Assembly (NCBI GenBank): GCA_903922535.1
Contig: CAIXUF010001446.1
Span: forward strand, 1 to 7,281
Origin: Candidatus Hydrogenedentota bacterium
Lineage (GTDB): Bacteria; Hydrogenedentota; Hydrogenedentia; Hydrogenedentiales; CAITNO01
DNA length: 7,281 nucleotides
Reading direction: 5' to 3'
A model generated the notes under the pieces. That model ran no database searches, was not told where the DNA came from, and saw only the letters and a list, made by a program, of their open reading frames with translations. Shown piece after piece: positions 4,902-7,281 of the stretch. How positions within the stretch are numbered: position 1 is the stretch's first letter; every line of letters begins with the position of its first letter. The position numbers and the translations under genes are program-made.

Positions 4902-6374
4902 GTGAGCAACGACCCCAACAGCCCGAACCCCACCCGGCGCGAGCAGGACCTGCTTGGCGCCCGGGAGGTGCCGTGTGACGCCCTCTACGGCGTGCACACG
5001 CTACGCGCCATGGAGAATTTCCCGCTGGCCGGGCGTCCGCCGCACACGGCGCTGTTTCACGCCTACGGCGATGTGAAACTCGCCTGCGCGGGGGTCAACC
5101 GCGACTTGGGCTGCTGGTCCGACGCGCCTGACAAGGCAGAGGCCATCTGCCGCGCCTGCGCGGAACTTGCCGCCGGGCTGCTGGACCGGTGGAACCTGAC
5201 CGACGCGCTGCAGGGCGGCGCGGGCACCAGCACGAACATGAACGTGAACGAGGTCATTGCCAACCGCGCCCTGCAACTGCTGGGTGCGGCGCCGGGACAG
5301 TATGACCTCGTGTCGCCGCTGGACGACGTGAACCTGCACCAGTCCACCAATGACACCTATCCCACGGCGCTGCGGCTGGCGGCGATTCGCGGGCTCAAGC
5401 CGCTGGAGGACGCGCTCGTCGCGCTTCAGGAGGCGTTTCAGGCGAAGGAGCAGGCTTTCGCGCATGTGGTGAAGATGGGCCGCACCGAACTTCAGGACGC
5501 CGTGCTGACTACGCTTGGCCGTGAAATGGGCGCCTATGCCGAGGCCTTCGCGCGTGACCGCTGGCGCATCTACAAGTGCGAGGAGCGGTTGCGCGTGGTC
5601 AACCTCGGCGGCACCGCCATCGGCACGGGCTACGCCGCGCCGCGGCAGTACGTGTTCCGCGTGACAGAGGCGCTGCGCGAGATCACCGGCATTGGTTTCG
5701 CCCGCGCGGAGAACCTTGTCGAAGCCACGCAGAACGCGGACGTGTTCGTCGAGGTGATGGGAATGCTCAAGGCCTGCGCCGTGTCGCTTGTCAAAGTGTC
5801 CACCGATCTGCGGCTGCTGTCGTCCGGGCCTGATGCGGGATTTGGCGAGATCAAACTGCCGCGCCGCCAGGCCGGCTCGTCGATCATGCCCGGCAAGGTG
5901 AACCCCGTGATTCCCGAGGCGGTCACCCAGGCGGCGATACAGGTTATGGGCCACGACCAGGTGGTCGCCCAGGCGGTGTCGCGCGGCGATTTGGAACTGA
6001 ACGCGTTCCTCCCGCTTGTCGCGGACTGCCTGCTGCACAGTTGCGACCTGCTCGCGCGTGCCTGCACGCTGCTGCGCGCGCACTGCGTGGAGGGCATCGA
6101 AGCCGACGAGGCCCGCTGCCGCGCGCACATTGACGGGTCCACGGCGATGGCCACCGCACTCGTGGCCGTGCTGGGCTATGATGCCGCGTCGAAGGTCGCC
6201 CGCGAGGCGGCCGCCGCCGGGCGCACCGTGCGTGACATGGTGCTCGAAAAGGGCCTGCTGACGGCGGCGCAGTTTGACGAACTGATCACGGCCGAAGCGG
6301 TGTGCCGTCTGGGCATGCCCGACGGTTTCCGCTATTCCGGCGGGCATGGGGACAACGATGCAGACCACGCCTAA
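4902..6374 (+). CDS. aspA: Aspartate ammonia-lyase (aspartase)
   Basis: Cytosolic enzyme converting L-aspartate to fumarate and ammonia. It has 490 aa from the GTG at 4902, close to the usual 470-480. This start is preferred because the protein then begins MSND and soon enters EQDLLGAREVP, as in known aspartases. The upstream ATG at 4875 and GTG at 4809 lie inside dispersed repeat copies and only add repeat-encoded residues, although 4875 cannot be excluded. Signatures are GGAGTSTNMN (105-114), QSTND (147-151), MGRTELQDA (192-200) and the superfamily signature GSSIMPGKVNP (325-335). Thr109, Ser148, Thr149, Thr195, Ser326, Lys332 and Asn334 align with the substrate and catalytic residues of Bacillus AspB at a constant offset of eight. 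The residue after Thr195 is Glu, where AspB has His and E. coli AspA has Gln. The gene overlaps hydF, and aspartase genes are recurrent hyd-cluster members, so its ammonia may feed H-cluster assembly. Fumarase is less likely given this context and the N-terminal motif. Confidence 0.93.
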   Translation: MSNDPNSPNPTRREQDLLGAREVPCDALYGVHTLRAMENFPLAGRPPHTALFHAYGDVKLACAGVNRDLGCWSDAPDKAEAICRACAELAAGLLDRWNLTDALQGGAGTSTNMNVNEVIANRALQLLGAAPGQYDLVSPLDDVNLHQSTNDTYPTALRLAAIRGLKPLEDALVALQEAFQAKEQAFAHVVKMGRTELQDAVLTTLGREMGAYAEAFARDRWRIYKCEERLRVVNLGGTAIGTGYAAPRQYVFRVTEALREITGIGFARAENLVEATQNADVFVEVMGMLKACAVSLVKVSTDLRLLSSGPDAGFGEIKLPRRQAGSSIMPGKVNPVIPEAVTQAAIQVMGHDQVVAQAVSRGDLELNAFLPLVADCLLHSCDLLARACTLLRAHCVEGIEADEARCRAHIDGSTAMATALVAVLGYDAASKVAREAAAAGRTVRDMVLEKGLLTAAQFDELITAEAVCRLGMPDGFRYSGGHGDNDADHA

Positions 6375-7281
6375 ATCGATGCGGCTGCACATCGGCCTGT
6401 TCGGCCGACGCAACGTGGGCAAGTCGAGCCTGCTCAACGCCATCACGCGCCAGCAGGTGTCGATCGTGTCGGAACAGGCCGGCACCACGACAGACCCCGT
6501 CGAAAAGCCCATGGAACTGCTGCCGCTGGGGCCGGTGCTCTTCATCGACACGGCCGGTGTCGATGACACGGGCGCGCTCGGCACGCTGCGCGTCGAAAAG
6601 ACGCGCACCGTCTTTGACCGCACTGACCTCGGCGTTCTCGTCACCGAGCCGGACGGGTGGGGTGCATTCGAGGAGGAAATCCTCGCCGAATTGAAACAGC
6701 GTGAAACGCCCGCGGTGGTCGTATTCAACAAGTACGACTTGGGCGAACCGCCCTCCGCACTGGTGGACGCGCTTAACGAAAAGGGCGTGACGGTGGTGCG
6801 CACCGCCGCCTGCGACGGCGTGGGGGTGCTCGATTTCAGACAGGCGCTGCTCGACAGCGCACCCACTGATTTCATTGAAACCCCCGCCATCTTGGCCGAC
6901 CTTGTCGGCCCCGGCGAAATGGCCGTACTCGTGGTGCCCATCGACAAGGAGGCGCCCAAGGGGCGGCTCATCCTGCCGCAGGTGCAGTCCATCCGCGACC
7001 TGCTCGACGGCGACGCCTACTGTATGGTGGTCAAGGAGCGCGAGCTGCGCGACGCGCTGGCACGGCTCAACCGCCCGCCCAAACTGGTCGTCACCGATTC
7101 ACAAGCCTTTTTGAAGGTCACGGCGGACGTGCCGCGCGACATCCTGATGACGGGGTTCTCCGTGCTGTTTGCGCGCTATCGCGGCGATCTGGTGACGCAG
7201 ACGCTTGGCGCGTGCGCCATCGAGTCGCTGCGCCCCGGCGACCGCGTGCTCATCGCCGAGTCGTGCAGCCATCACCCCATC
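6358..7281 (+). CDS. hydF: [FeFe]-hydrogenase H-cluster maturation GTPase HydF (3' end outside window)
   Basis: Scaffold protein that carries the 2Fe subcluster built by HydE and HydG and delivers it to apo-hydrogenase. The 308 residues visible cover the GTPase and most of the dimerisation domain; about 100 residues with the second half of the iron-sulfur site lie past the window edge. GTPase motifs are the P-loop GRRNVGKSS (16-24), switch I AGTTTDPV (41-48), DTAG (64-67) and NKYD (124-127). The family stretches LVVPIDKEAPKGRLILPQVQ, VKERELRDAL and the RYRGDL segment are intact. Cys303-x-His305 near the edge is the first half of the CxH...HCxxC cluster ligand motif. The ATG at 6358 overlaps the aspA stop by 17 bp in another frame, with GGGG six nt upstream, so translation is probably coupled. 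An internal Met8 (6379) is a less likely start because TPKSMRLHIGLFGRRN matches the family from its first residues. Confidence 0.96.
   Translation, partial: MQTTPKSMRLHIGLFGRRNVGKSSLLNAITRQQVSIVSEQAGTTTDPVEKPMELLPLGPVLFIDTAGVDDTGALGTLRVEKTRTVFDRTDLGVLVTEPDGWGAFEEEILAELKQRETPAVVVFNKYDLGEPPSALVDALNEKGVTVVRTAACDGVGVLDFRQALLDSAPTDFIETPAILADLVGPGEMAVLVVPIDKEAPKGRLILPQVQSIRDLLDGDAYCMVVKERELRDALARLNRPPKLVVTDSQAFLKVTADVPRDILMTGFSVLFARYRGDLVTQTLGACAIESLRPGDRVLIAESCSHHPI

Noticed and set aside
5001..6992. A 663-codon open frame on the minus strand opposite aspA and hydF
   Set aside because: It lies antisense to two well-recognised genes in GC-rich DNA, shows low-complexity Arg/Gly/Ala/His-rich composition and no family motif, so it is a codon-bias shadow.

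Overview
The window reads as GC-rich bacterial chromosome from an anaerobic or facultatively fermentative lineage. It carries a GTP-type PEP carboxykinase and the start of an [FeFe]-hydrogenase maturation cluster (HydF, an aspartase and a small TM1266-like protein). It also carries a secreted phosphoesterase with PKD and Ig-like repeats, a protein style common in environmental phyla such as Hydrogenedentes, Planctomycetes and Lentisphaerae. The exact phylum is a guess that I cannot settle from this sequence.

Layout. (1) Positions 11-1816, minus strand: a secreted calcineurin-like phosphoesterase with a PKD domain and two near-identical 93-residue C-terminal repeats, with its own promoter at 1858-1886. 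(2) Positions 1887-2137: a short spacer holding a 21-bp tandem repeat and the pckG intrinsic terminator. (3) Positions 2138-3937, minus strand: pckG. (4) Positions 3938-4392: a divergent intergenic region. On the minus strand it holds a good sigma70-type promoter (4242-4271), about 200 nt of structured sequence, and a strong intrinsic terminator (4029-4070) that lies upstream of the pckG start. This is either an attenuated pckG leader or a separate small RNA. On the plus strand it holds a weak promoter candidate with AGTCCG repeats and a leader hairpin before the hydrogenase-associated genes. (5) Plus strand: the small ACT-like protein (4393-4653), then 250 bp of repeats and gene debris, then aspA (4902-6374) and hydF (6358 to the window end, truncated), with aspA and hydF overlapping by 17 bp.

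How the genes work together. HydF is the scaffold GTPase that carries the 2Fe precursor of the hydrogenase H-cluster. Aspartase releases ammonia from aspartate, and ammonium is the reported nitrogen source of the azadithiolate bridge of that cluster. aspA and a TM1266-type gene are recurrent neighbours of hydE/hydF/hydG. PEP carboxykinase faces away from this cluster and handles oxaloacetate/PEP exchange, so the two divergent units meet at C4-dicarboxylate metabolism. No hydE, hydG or hydrogenase gene is visible here; they may lie beyond the right edge.

The least explained parts are the promoter-to-terminator segment upstream of pckG and the repeat-laden gap before aspA. The gap contains a duplicated dispersed repeat that reaches into the aspA start region and what looks like a fragment of a four-helix-bundle (23S rRNA intervening-sequence type) gene.
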